A stretch of DNA of 59,421 bases from Bacilli bacterium (GTDB lineage Bacteria > Bacillota_I > Bacilli_A > RFN20 > CAG-826), in NCBI GenBank assembly GCA_017626815.1, contig JAGAHY010000155.1:1-59421 (forward strand), given 5' to 3'. The notes under the pieces are model-generated. The model was not told the origin of the DNA and ran no database searches. It saw only the letters and a program-made list of their open reading frames with translations. Of this stretch, positions 50,288-58,683 are shown piece by piece (the stretch's first letter is position 1; each line of letters begins with the position of its first letter). A program made the position numbers and the translations under genes.

Positions 50288-51547
50288 TCATGATTGCGCG
50301 TCTCCTGCAGGTTCTTTTCGAGCCATCTGCGTTTTCCTTCCGCCCCGTAAACCGATGATGGAGCGGACGAAGGAGAAGACTAAGGCGGCCGTGATGACGC
50401 CAAGGACGCCCAGCCAAAGCGAGATCCATAGCATTCCCGCTACATCAGCGTTCGGAAGATAACGGAAGAAATAAGATAAGCCGGCGAAGAAAGAAAGAAG
50501 CGACGTGATTAAGGCTTGGTCAATCCTCGCGTCAAGGTAGGCGTTATCGATGGTTTTCGCAGATTTTCGGTGGACCATAGAGAGCACGAAACTCAAGATG
50601 GAAAACGGGAACAGGAAGCCCACGAAAAACCAAGCGGGCACATCCGTCGTCGCTTTGACCATCGATAGCACCATCGAGGAAATGGCCAGCAAGTCCCCCG
50701 CGGCCAAAAAGAAGATGGAGTTGAACATCAAGATGCCATGTTTCTTTCGGGATAACACATACGGGTCCGTCTCTTTCCTTTCAAGGCTCTTATTCCAAAA
50801 GAACGTAATCATCCGCGCCGTGAAAAGAATCGAATAGAACAGTCCAAGGTAGAAAAAATAAGAGTTGTTCTTCGTATTGATAAAAGAAATGACCATGGCG
50901 GTGAAGCAAAAGACTTCGCCCAGAATGAAGCCAAGTTCAAATTTGATGAAGAACCGCGTCACGGCGCTGATTTTTTCTTTAAACGACAGCGTCTTTCCGG
51001 CAAAAGCGCTGACCAAGAAAGCCAAGGCCGAATACGCGACGATAACTGTCGATAAGGAATTGACTAGAATTAAGACGAGCAAGAACGCCCCCACCGACGA
51101 CTCCGTGGCCATATTCTTGGATAAGGCGACTGTCAAAAGGTTGACGGCATAAAGCAACGAGCACATCCCGTTATAGCGTTTCGCGTAGCTGATAGCATCG
51201 GCGTTCTTCTTATAGTCCAGATGATAAAAGAAGATGATTGCCGCCTTGAGGCAGAGGTAAATCGCGGTGGCGACGATCAATAGCAAGGAATATTTCGCCT
51301 CGCCATTTAAGAATACGGCGACCAATAAAACTGTCATCGCTATTGGCGATTGCAGAAACTGGACTAAGGATGCCACTTTGAGCAACCTTTGGCTCCGCGA
51401 TGCTAAAACATAGATGACGGTCTCCGCCAAATAGATGAAACAAACAAGCAAAAATAGATAGCCCCCGACCACGCTTTGATAGATGCAAACGCCAAACAAC
51501 ATTATCGACAAGGCGATTTCCATGTATTTACACAAAGTCTTGGTCAT
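50288..51547 (-). CDS. Polytopic membrane protein of unknown function
   Basis: A 419-residue membrane protein with about eleven or twelve hydrophobic helices in pairs, short loops and a basic C-terminus (LRGGRKTQMARKEP). I do not recognise the family; no transporter signature is visible. The ATG at 51547 has AGGTGG five bases before it; a GTG at 51556 is possible. That ribosome site is one arm of a perfect 12-bp palindrome. It converges on the flavodoxin operon. Confidence 0.75.
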   Translation of the reverse strand: MTKTLCKYMEIALSIMLFGVCIYQSVVGGYLFLLVCFIYLAETVIYVLASRSQRLLKVASLVQFLQSPIAMTVLLVAVFLNGEAKYSLLLIVATAIYLCLKAAIIFFYHLDYKKNADAISYAKRYNGMCSLLYAVNLLTVALSKNMATESSVGAFLLVLILVNSLSTVIVAYSALAFLVSAFAGKTLSFKEKISAVTRFFIKFELGFILGEVFCFTAMVISFINTKNNSYFFYLGLFYSILFTARMITFFWNKSLERKETDPYVLSRKKHGILMFNSIFFLAAGDLLAISSMVLSMVKATTDVPAWFFVGFLFPFSILSFVLSMVHRKSAKTIDNAYLDARIDQALITSLLSFFAGLSYFFRYLPNADVAGMLWISLWLGVLGVITAALVFSFVRSIIGLRGGRKTQMARKEPAGDAQS

Positions 51548-51552
51548 GATTG

Positions 51553-51564
51553 CCACCTAGGTGG
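51553..51564. promoter_or_regulatory. Palindrome CCACCTAGGTGG at the ribosome site of the membrane protein
   Basis: A perfect 12-bp dyad whose one arm is the AGGTGG Shine-Dalgarno site. It could be an operator or limit ribosome access. Confidence 0.35.
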
Positions 51565-51752
51565 ATAGAAATCCATTCGTTGACCGAAGTATATAAAAAA
51601 TCCGTACCACATACAATTTGCATCTCAAAGGACTCGGCGTTGGATTTCGATAATAGCCACTTATCATTTTGGCAATGCCCTTTAGAATAATGGCAATTAA
51701 AGTTCAGGCCATTCTAGGTCCCCAAGGGTTATGGGAAAGGAAGGGAAGGTCT

Positions 51753-52295
51753 ATGGAAGCAGTCAAGGGAAAACTTAAGTTAGTTCGGCTATCCCATGAT
51801 TACAGAAAACAATTGGAGGAAATGCTCGAGGAATGGACTACCTTCAACGCCACCCACGAGGCCAATCATTCTCCTTGGGCCATCTTTAAAAACGACTACC
51901 ATGATTTTAACGGTTATTTAGAGAATCTCGATTTCAATGAGCTGAAAGATGGTCACGTTCCCACCTCTACTTTCTTTGCCTTGGACACGGAACGAAACAT
52001 CTTCGTCGGAGCGATTAACATCCGTCATCAGCTCAACGAAAGGCTGCTCCTCGATGGGGGTCATATTGGCGATGGCGTAAGGCCAAGCCAGCGGAAAAAA
52101 GGATACGCGACCGAAATCATACGGCTCGGTTTGCGGGAATGTAAGAAACTGGGGATCGATAAAGTCTTGATGGTGTGTGATAAGGAAAACATCGGCTCAA
52201 GAAAGTCCATCACACGTAACGGCGGTATCTTGGAAAATGAGACAGAAGTCGATGGCAAGATAGAACAAAGGTACTGGATCGACTTGTCAAAGTAG
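51753..52295 (+). CDS. GNAT family acetyltransferase
   Basis: A 180-residue N-acetyltransferase. GHIGDGVRPSQRKKGYATEIIRLGLREC is the acetyl-CoA motif (R-x-x-G-Y-A) with the following helix, and DKENIGSRKSITRNGG is the end of the fold. The closest functional types are RimJ/YjaB-like small-molecule or protein acetyltransferases; the substrate is unknown. The ATG at 51753 has GGAAGG before it; longer frames upstream lack a ribosome site. Confidence 0.88.
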   Translation: MEAVKGKLKLVRLSHDYRKQLEEMLEEWTTFNATHEANHSPWAIFKNDYHDFNGYLENLDFNELKDGHVPTSTFFALDTERNIFVGAINIRHQLNERLLLDGGHIGDGVRPSQRKKGYATEIIRLGLRECKKLGIDKVLMVCDKENIGSRKSITRNGGILENETEVDGKIEQRYWIDLSK

Positions 52296-52331
52296 CAGGA
52301 GATAAGCTAAAGTTTCATTTTGCCGTAAATC

Positions 52332-52358
52332 GGTCATTACATTTGTAATGTCCTTTTT
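52332..52358 (+). terminator. Terminator after the second GNAT gene
   Basis: GG-T-CATTAC, loop ATTT, GTAATG-T-CC, then TTTTT. Confidence 0.75.
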
Positions 52359-52366
52359 ATAAGAAT

Positions 52367-52414
52367 GCCGTTTTCACGATGACATTTGGGATCATCGTGA
52401 ATAATAAAAACGGC
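52367..52414. repeat. Long inverted repeat, 16-bp arms
   Basis: GCCGTTTT-CACGATGA (52367-52382), nine-base loop, TCATCGTG (52392-52399), seven-base bulge AATAATA, AAAACGGC (52407-52414). All 16 pairs are perfect. It lies only eight bases after the GNAT terminator and is not followed by a T-run, so it is not an ordinary terminator. Confidence 0.8.
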
Positions 52415-52868
52415 AAAGCCTTCCATAGTAGACCTCACCAAGTAAGGGCGATAGACGGTTCAAAAGAAAATATACACAATCCGCGAGCAGTGAGATTCTC
52501 ATTTAATAATTGACGAGATGTTTGAAATCGTTCATCTCATAGTTTCACGAAAGTAGAGATTTGAAACGATGAGATGGCAAATCATTATTTTTAGTTTAAT
52601 TCTAGTAGATTATAAGTACTAATTTGAATTATTTTTATTCGGTTGTATGGGATAATCTATAAATATTTAAACTACTAGAAATTTAATTCTATAGATGTTG
52701 ATAAATTTCTCTATAATTGCGACATCACCGTAATTAGACTAAATTTTTTGATTAACATTCTTGCAAGATGATGAGTTTTCTTTTTTTGGTGGCACAGCGT
52801 TTGTTTGGGTCATCCTATTTGAAAATGTCGATCGAGGATCCGCAGGTGTCTTCGTTGTTCCTTTGAAA
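52415..52868. other. AT-rich non-coding stretch downstream of glf
   Basis: About 450 bp, strongly AT-rich from 52490. It holds an inverted pair GAGATG / CATCTC (52514-52537) and a related GAGATTTGAAACGATGAGATG (52555-52575), suggesting a small repeat family, but no open frame of note. It may be the remains of a mobile element. Confidence 0.45.
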
Positions 52869-52897
52869 CAAAAAAAAAGACGGGGTCACCCCCCGTC
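52869..52897 (-). terminator. Terminator after glf
   Basis: On the minus strand GACGGGG / CCCCGTC, perfect seven-bp stem, loop GGTGA, followed by nine or more T. Confidence 0.92.
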
Positions 52898-52917
52898 GGT
52901 TGAATGCTTAGGTTCCC

Positions 52918-54024
52918 CTACTCTAGGGTCTCGGCTAAGGCGAAGGCTTCCATTAAGGCATCGTCCATGTCGAGGTAACGATACGTCGCGAGACGGCCCG
53001 CGAGGATAAGGTTGCCCTGCCGCTTCGCCAACTCGATATAACGGTTGGCTAAGGCCATGTTCTTTTCGTCGTTAACCGTATAATAAGGGATCTTCCCTTC
53101 CGCGAAGGAGTCGGGGTATTCGTAAGTGACATAGGTCGAATGGTGATTCGGGCAAGATGGGTCGAACTTCTTATGCTCGGTGATGCGGGTATAAGCAGGC
53201 TCTTTATCCGTGTAGTTAACGACCGCCATCGGTTGGAATTCGTCGACCCGCTTCCACTCGGATTCGAAGCGCAGCGAGCGCCATTCTAAGCGGCCATAGC
53301 AGAAACCAAAGAGCTCGTCGACGCGCCCCGTGTAAATGACCTTATCGGCCAAATCTAGATAACCCTCGCGGTCAGCGAGGAAGTCGGTGTTTCGTCTCAC
53401 CTCGATGCCCTGAAGCAAGTTTTCGATAAAGACGCTGTAGCCGCCTTTTACCTGTCCTTGGTAAACATCGTTGAAGTAATTGTTATTGTATTCAAAGCGT
53501 AATGGCAGACGCTTGATGATGCTCGCGGGCAGCTCGCTGGCTTTGCGGCCCCACTGCTTTTCGGTATAGCCGTGGATCAGGGTTTCATAGATCGTCCGAC
53601 CCACGAGGGACAACGCTTGTTCCTCAAGGTTCTTAGGATCGGTGATGCCCTCCCTGGCCACTTCTTCCGCGATGCGTGCTTTGGCTTCCTCAGGCGTGTT
53701 CACACCAAAAAGCTGATGGAACGTGTTCATGTTAAAGGGCATGTTGTAATACTTGCCCTTATAGAAGGCTAGCGGAGTGTTGATATAAGGGTAGACTTCG
53801 CAATGGGCATTGAGGAAAGCCCAAGCGCGCTCATCGGAAGTATGGAAAATGTGGGGTCCATATTCATGGATGATGACATCATCTTCCACGCGGGTAGCCA
53901 CATTGCCACCAACCGCGCCTCGCTTCTCCAATACCAAAACCTTCTTGCCCCTTTGGTGGAGCAAGTAGGCTAATGTGGCACCGGTGATGCCACTTCCGAC
54001 GATAAGGTAATCAAAGGTTTTCAT
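52918..54024 (-). CDS. glf: UDP-galactopyranose mutase
   Basis: A 368-residue flavoenzyme turning UDP-galactopyranose into UDP-galactofuranose, the precursor of galactofuranose in surface glycans. N-terminal FAD fold DYLIVGSGITGATLAYLL, with VLEKRGAVGGN; HEYGPHIFHTSDE, YTEKQWGRKASELP and YTGRVDELFGF are active-site regions. The length is normal (about 370-390). It overlaps the upstream alpha-galactosidase gene by four bases (ATGA), so the two are co-translated. Confidence 0.97.
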   Translation of the reverse strand: MKTFDYLIVGSGITGATLAYLLHQRGKKVLVLEKRGAVGGNVATRVEDDVIIHEYGPHIFHTSDERAWAFLNAHCEVYPYINTPLAFYKGKYYNMPFNMNTFHQLFGVNTPEEAKARIAEEVAREGITDPKNLEEQALSLVGRTIYETLIHGYTEKQWGRKASELPASIIKRLPLRFEYNNNYFNDVYQGQVKGGYSVFIENLLQGIEVRRNTDFLADREGYLDLADKVIYTGRVDELFGFCYGRLEWRSLRFESEWKRVDEFQPMAVVNYTDKEPAYTRITEHKKFDPSCPNHHSTYVTYEYPDSFAEGKIPYYTVNDEKNMALANRYIELAKRQGNLILAGRLATYRYLDMDDALMEAFALAETLE

Positions 54025-56324
54025 TTCTTGACTTTAAATATATAGATGCGCGCGCCAAAGTCGAGCAAAATGCGCGTGGTATCGTCGTATCCCGTGCCGG
54101 TCCATTGTCTGCCAATCTGTAATCCGCCGGCATTTAGCGTGGCACCTTTAGCCTCACCATGAAGTGCCTCGGCATCGAGGGACATACGGCGGGAAAGGAA
54201 GTTCACGATCGCCCCTTCTTCTTTTACATGGAAGGGTGTTTGTTGGTTCACAAGCGACCCGAAAGTCTTCAGGGAGTGGACCTCTTTACGGACGCTATAT
54301 TCATACGTCGCATCGGGGATAAGACCCGTGACAGGAAGGCGCTCATTGCCCGAATGGGGGGTCTGGACGTAATTGACATAGGTGACTAACGCGCACTCGC
54401 CATCGGCCATTTCGACGATCTGACGATCATGGTCGAAGGTATCCAAGAGCATATAAGTACCAAACTGCAACGTATTGCGGTTCTCTTTATAGAACTCGAT
54501 TTGCTCTTTGATGGCTTTCTCATCGACGCTATCCAAATCATTGACATCCATCTCATAGCCGAGGATGCCCATGCAGGCGATATCGAACTTCGTGCCGAAG
54601 CCGGTCTTGCGGAGCATCTGGTGGTTGGTCTTCGCGGAGACGTGGTTGGACATGACCGAAGGCGGATAGCCAAATGCCATCTCGGTTTGGATTTTGCAAC
54701 GTTCCAACGCGTCGGTGTCATCGCTGACCCAGCCTTGCGGGAAATAGCAGAACATGCCGAGGTCATTACGTCCGCCGCCAGAGGCGCAGTTCTCGAATAG
54801 AACGTTAGGATAAGCTTTGGTGATGCGGCCCACCAAATCATAAAGGCCAAGGATATAGTCATGGCAGAAAGCGCCGTTGCGCGGCAAATCCGAGAAGGTG
54901 CGGTTATAGTCCCACTTAATGAAATCGATGACCCCGGTCTTGAGATGAGTATCGAGGCATTCGAAGAGATAGTCGCGCACTTCCGCTTTCGTCAAGTCGA
55001 TGAGCAGTTGGTTACGGCCTAGGCTTGGTTCGTGGATACCGTCGGTGACCGCCCATTCGGGATGAGCTTTCATCAATTCGCTGTCGGGTGAGATCATCTC
55101 GGGTTCGAACCAAAGGCCGAACTTCAAGCCGAGTTTATGGACGTAATCGGCGATTCCTTCGATGCCATGGGGCAATTTCTTTTTGTAGACGGTCCAATCG
55201 CCTAAGGAGGAGGCGTCATCGTCGCGATGTCCGAACCAGCCATCGTCGAGGACGAAAAGCTCGCAGCCTAAATCCGCCGCTTTCTTGGCTAGGGATTTGA
55301 GCTTGCCTTCGGTGAATTTGGCGTAGGTCCCTTCCCAGTTGTTGAAGGCGATGGGACGGGGTTTATAGGCAAATTGCTCGGGGATGATGTGTTTGTTGAC
55401 GAAGTCATGCATATGGTGGCTGACACCGTTAAGGCCGTGATGCGTGAACGTGAGGACGGCCATCGGGGTGAGGAAGGATTCGCCTTTATGGAGAACTTTC
55501 TCAAAGCCGCTGGGGGAGATGCCCTGCTGCACGCGGATCATGCCATAGGGCTCCATTTCCACGCAGACGCGGTGGGAACCCGAGTAGATGAGGTTAAAGC
55601 CATAGGCGATACCCGTATGGAGGGAGGTGTCCGGGCGCTTGAGCATAAAGAAAGGGTTATGCTGGTCGCCACTAGAGCCGGAATCGCTGCCGAATTCATA
55701 ACGGAAATGGCCGATTTTGGTTTCATTACGCTGGAATTCTCCCGCCCAATTGCCGAAGGAACCATGGATGATATAACCTTCGTTTTGGAGGCTGAACTGG
55801 CTCGAATAGGCACGGCGAAGCTCGATGTCCTCTTCGCCGACGTTGACGATGCGGATGAATTTGCCGATGACGTCGGAATCCTCAAAGACAACGTAATGGA
55901 GGTGGAGTTCCGCGCCCATCTTCTCGTCTTTGCATTTGATGACGAGCTCTTGGTCGGCGCCATGGGGATTGGGGTAGCCTTCCATGGGTACGAAATCGCG
56001 GATTTCATAGGAATCGTAGATGAAATCAAAGACCCTGCCCTTCTCGGCGTAAAGCTCGATCATCGGGGAAAGGTCATCGGATTTGAAAGGCGTGGAGAAT
56101 TCGCTTTGCATCAGGGGCAAGGCGAGCTTGGCGGATTTTTTCTCATCATAGATGATCGTGCGGCCCGTGGGCATGCCTGTGGGCACGGCGCAGGACTTCA
56201 AGTCGCCTTCGTCGATGAGGCGCCCATAATGGTCGCAGACGAGTTTGTCCGCTTCGTTGACGCGCAGTAAAAGCGCGGTTTCCTTTGTGGAAAGGAGAAA
56301 AGTGCGTTCGTTGGTCTTAATCAT
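54021..56324 (-). CDS. Alpha-galactosidase, GH36
   Basis: A 767-residue GH36 enzyme that releases alpha-linked galactose from raffinose-type sugars and galactomannans. N-terminal beta-supersandwich, then a TIM barrel with VLDDGWFGHRDDD, GLWFEPEMISPDS, the nucleophile Asp in FIKWDYNR and the acid/base Asp in SDDTDA. No signal peptide, so it is intracellular and needs imported sugar. A CATAAT box with an embedded TATGCGC motif lies ten bases before the ATG. Coupling to glf is unusual for a catabolic gene. Confidence 0.95.
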   Translation of the reverse strand: MIKTNERTFLLSTKETALLLRVNEADKLVCDHYGRLIDEGDLKSCAVPTGMPTGRTIIYDEKKSAKLALPLMQSEFSTPFKSDDLSPMIELYAEKGRVFDFIYDSYEIRDFVPMEGYPNPHGADQELVIKCKDEKMGAELHLHYVVFEDSDVIGKFIRIVNVGEEDIELRRAYSSQFSLQNEGYIIHGSFGNWAGEFQRNETKIGHFRYEFGSDSGSSGDQHNPFFMLKRPDTSLHTGIAYGFNLIYSGSHRVCVEMEPYGMIRVQQGISPSGFEKVLHKGESFLTPMAVLTFTHHGLNGVSHHMHDFVNKHIIPEQFAYKPRPIAFNNWEGTYAKFTEGKLKSLAKKAADLGCELFVLDDGWFGHRDDDASSLGDWTVYKKKLPHGIEGIADYVHKLGLKFGLWFEPEMISPDSELMKAHPEWAVTDGIHEPSLGRNQLLIDLTKAEVRDYLFECLDTHLKTGVIDFIKWDYNRTFSDLPRNGAFCHDYILGLYDLVGRITKAYPNVLFENCASGGGRNDLGMFCYFPQGWVSDDTDALERCKIQTEMAFGYPPSVMSNHVSAKTNHQMLRKTGFGTKFDIACMGILGYEMDVNDLDSVDEKAIKEQIEFYKENRNTLQFGTYMLLDTFDHDRQIVEMADGECALVTYVNYVQTPHSGNERLPVTGLIPDATYEYSVRKEVHSLKTFGSLVNQQTPFHVKEEGAIVNFLSRRMSLDAEALHGEAKGATLNAGGLQIGRQWTGTGYDDTTRILLDFGARIYIFKVKK

Positions 56325-56372
56325 AAGTATAGATATTATGCGCGTTTTCCCTCTAAGAAGGAATAAAGGGCG

Positions 56373-57170
56373 TCACTTCGTCTCGTCATCTTTGGCACGG
56401 ACGTAGGAAATGTATTCGACATTTTCGTCTTCAGCGGACATGTCGAGCATGAAATCGTAGACTTTTTTGCGAAGCTTTGCTTTACGCTCGGCAAGGGATA
56501 AGGTGAGGTCAGGATAAATGGGCTTGCCGACATGGACGACCATGCCTGGAGCCATATTTTTGCGGATGCGGCGCTTATGATAGGTGACGCAGACGGGGAC
56601 CACGGGGGAGTTCAGTTCGGCCGGATAGACGAAAGAGGCATCCCCGAACGGGCGGATATGGGTGCTGAAAGGCCAGATATGGGCTTCGGGGAAGATAGAG
56701 ATGGCGCGGCGCTGCTTGATGCGGTATTGGATACAGTCGACGAAATCCTTATGTTGTTTTGGCGTTTCCGGCACGGGGATGCAGCCAAGCAACTGCACGA
56801 GGTAGCGGATGCCCGGGATGGAGGTGGCGTCTTGGTCGGCCACGATATAGGTGCGCCTGGGCCCGGCGACATAAAGTTGAAGCAGCATCGCGTCGATGAT
56901 CTGGGTGTGGTTGGTGTAGAAAAACAAGCCTTTGTGGCGAACCATTCGCAGGTTCTTTTTGCCTTTGACCTTTATCGCGAAATGCCACTTTACGGGCCAA
57001 TAAAGAATCGGGATGGCGATGACCCAATAAAGGAACCAGGAGAAGAAACGCGAGAAAATGTCCCTATGGGCGTACTTGAAGTTCTCTGGCAAGGGCTTCC
57101 TTTTGATTTTCGTACCCGCGAAATCGTCGGCGAGCGCATCATGGTAGTAGACGACCTTCTTGGGTTTCAT
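56373..57170 (-). CDS. Lysophospholipid/glycerol-3-phosphate acyltransferase (PlsC family)
   Basis: A protein of 265 residues with the PlsC acyltransferase motifs: NHTQIID (N-H-x4-D), a middle block around PGIRYLVQLLGC, and FPEAHIWPF (the F-P-E-G-T block, here with Ala-His). One or two membrane helices at residues 40-65 anchor it. It acylates lysophosphatidic acid or a related lipid. The ATG at 57170 is chosen because the upstream ATG (57179) overlaps the -10 box. It lies 48 bases upstream of the GH36 gene but each has its own -10. Confidence 0.88.
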   Translation of the reverse strand: MKPKKVVYYHDALADDFAGTKIKRKPLPENFKYAHRDIFSRFFSWFLYWVIAIPILYWPVKWHFAIKVKGKKNLRMVRHKGLFFYTNHTQIIDAMLLQLYVAGPRRTYIVADQDATSIPGIRYLVQLLGCIPVPETPKQHKDFVDCIQYRIKQRRAISIFPEAHIWPFSTHIRPFGDASFVYPAELNSPVVPVCVTYHKRRIRKNMAPGMVVHVGKPIYPDLTLSLAERKAKLRKKVYDFMLDMSAEDENVEYISYVRAKDDETK

Positions 57171-57177
57171 AGCGCAC

Positions 57178-57206
57178 ATTATCCATTACCCTTCAAAGAA
57201 GGGCAA
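57178..57206 (-). promoter_or_regulatory. Leaderless promoter of the PlsC-type gene
   Basis: On the minus strand TTGCCC (57206-57201), 17 bases, GATAAT (57183-57178). The ATG at 57170 follows seven bases later; no ribosome site is present. Confidence 0.65.
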
Positions 57207-57323
57207 GAACGCATTTCTATGTCTATAGGGATTATTTGTTCATCTTCAGTCGGCGTGAGCAAATCAAGCGGCGAATGAAAAGAAAGTAGCAAAAAGGGCG
57301 CAAAATAGTTAAAGTATGTCGCA

Positions 57324-58592
57324 ATGAAAATCGTCTTTGTTCTCGAATGTTGCAATTCCATCACCAACGGGACGGGTGCGACTTGTTACCGTTTTGCGGA
57401 GGAGCTGCGCAAAAAAGGCCATGAAATCATCATGCTTGGCGAAGAACTCAAAGCCGACCAAACGACGCATTTTACCTATTGTGGGCTCAAGCATTACACG
57501 TTTCCGATCTTCGAAGGCTTGATTACCAAGGATGGCTTCAACTTCGTCAAATGTGACCCCTCCATCATTTATAACGCCATCAAAGGCGCCGATCTCGTCC
57601 ACCTCTTCTTGCCCTTTAAGCTTTGCTCGGTGGCCAGGCTCATCGCGGAGACCCTCGACGTCCCCGTCTCCTGCGCCTTCCACCTTCAGCCCCAAAACAT
57701 CACCTCAGCCATCCACATGGGCAAGCTGAATTTCATCAATAACATCCTTTTCTATAGTTTCCGCCGCTATTTGTTCGACCACGTCCGCCATGTCCACTGC
57801 CCTTCGACGATGATCAAGCTCCAATTGGAGAAACATCATTATGAGAAGAACACGTTCCACGTCATCTCCAACGGCATCATTCCCTATTTCCACCGCATTC
57901 GCGTGAATCGTCCCGAGGACTTAAAGGGCAAAATCATCGTCACGATGTCGGGTCGCCTCGCCCCGGAAAAACGTCAGGACATCATCATCAAAGCCGTGGC
58001 TAGGAGTCACTATAACGATAAGATTCAGTTGGTTCTTTGCGGAAAAGGGCCTTGGGAAAAGCATCTGGTCAAGCTTTCCGAGAAGGAAGGCCTAGCCAAT
58101 CCCTTGATGATCCGTTTCTGCAATCAGGAACAACTTCGCGAGATCCTCTCGATGACGGATATCTATGTCCACGCTTCCGACTTTGAAATCGAGGGCATCT
58201 CGGCGATTGAGGCGATTGCCTGCGGGGCTGTTCCCGTCATTTCCGACGCGAAGCTTAGCGCCACCTCTTCTTTCGCTCTTTCCCCGCACTCCATTTTTAA
58301 ACATGGCAGTTCCTCTTCGTTACGCAAGGCGATCGAATATTTCATCACCCATCCTTCGGAGCGGCAAGGTCTTTCGGAGGCCTATCAGCAAGAAGGCGAA
58401 AGTTTCCATTTGGAGCGGATGGTCGCCAAGATGGAAGAAATGTTTGCCCTTGCCGTGGAAGATCACAAGAAGGGATTGGACATCAATCAAAACCGCGTCC
58501 GCCGCAAAGACGAAAAGAAGAAAAAGAAAATCTTCAAGAAGCTCCTCAAAGCCGGCGTCATCGATCAAATTCCTTCGAACATAAAAGCCTAA
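57324..58592 (+). CDS. Glycosyltransferase family 4 protein
   Basis: A 422-residue GT-B glycosyltransferase. N-terminal VFVLECCNSITNGTGATCYRF; C-terminal nucleotide-sugar half with MSGRLAPEKRQDIIIKA and the E-x7-E motif in DFEIEGISAIEAIACG. A Lys-rich segment and a short hydrophobic tail follow (KKKKKIFKKLLKAG), which may attach to the membrane. It is similar to diacylglycerol-type GT4 glucosyl/galactosyltransferases, and lies divergently next to a PlsC-type gene, so glycolipid synthesis is likely but unproven. A TAAAGT box lies eight bases before the ATG. Confidence 0.88.
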   Translation: MKIVFVLECCNSITNGTGATCYRFAEELRKKGHEIIMLGEELKADQTTHFTYCGLKHYTFPIFEGLITKDGFNFVKCDPSIIYNAIKGADLVHLFLPFKLCSVARLIAETLDVPVSCAFHLQPQNITSAIHMGKLNFINNILFYSFRRYLFDHVRHVHCPSTMIKLQLEKHHYEKNTFHVISNGIIPYFHRIRVNRPEDLKGKIIVTMSGRLAPEKRQDIIIKAVARSHYNDKIQLVLCGKGPWEKHLVKLSEKEGLANPLMIRFCNQEQLREILSMTDIYVHASDFEIEGISAIEAIACGAVPVISDAKLSATSSFALSPHSIFKHGSSSSLRKAIEYFITHPSERQGLSEAYQQEGESFHLERMVAKMEEMFALAVEDHKKGLDINQNRVRRKDEKKKKKIFKKLLKAGVIDQIPSNIKA

Positions 58593-58596
58593 AACT

Positions 58597-58636
58597 CCTG
58601 CAATTCTCCATTTAATTTGTGAATTGCGGGTTTTTT
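58597..58636 (+). terminator. Terminator after the GT4 gene
   Basis: CCTGCAATTC / GAATTGCGGG, ten-bp stem with one T-G pair, then TTTTTT. Confidence 0.88.
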
Positions 58637-58683
58637 CATCCTTTTTCAACCCGCTTCTATAAATCGTGTTAGACTAAGGCGAC

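Noticed and set aside
55374-56270. 298-codon frame opposite GH36
   Set aside because: Antisense shadow without a start signal or recognisable domain.
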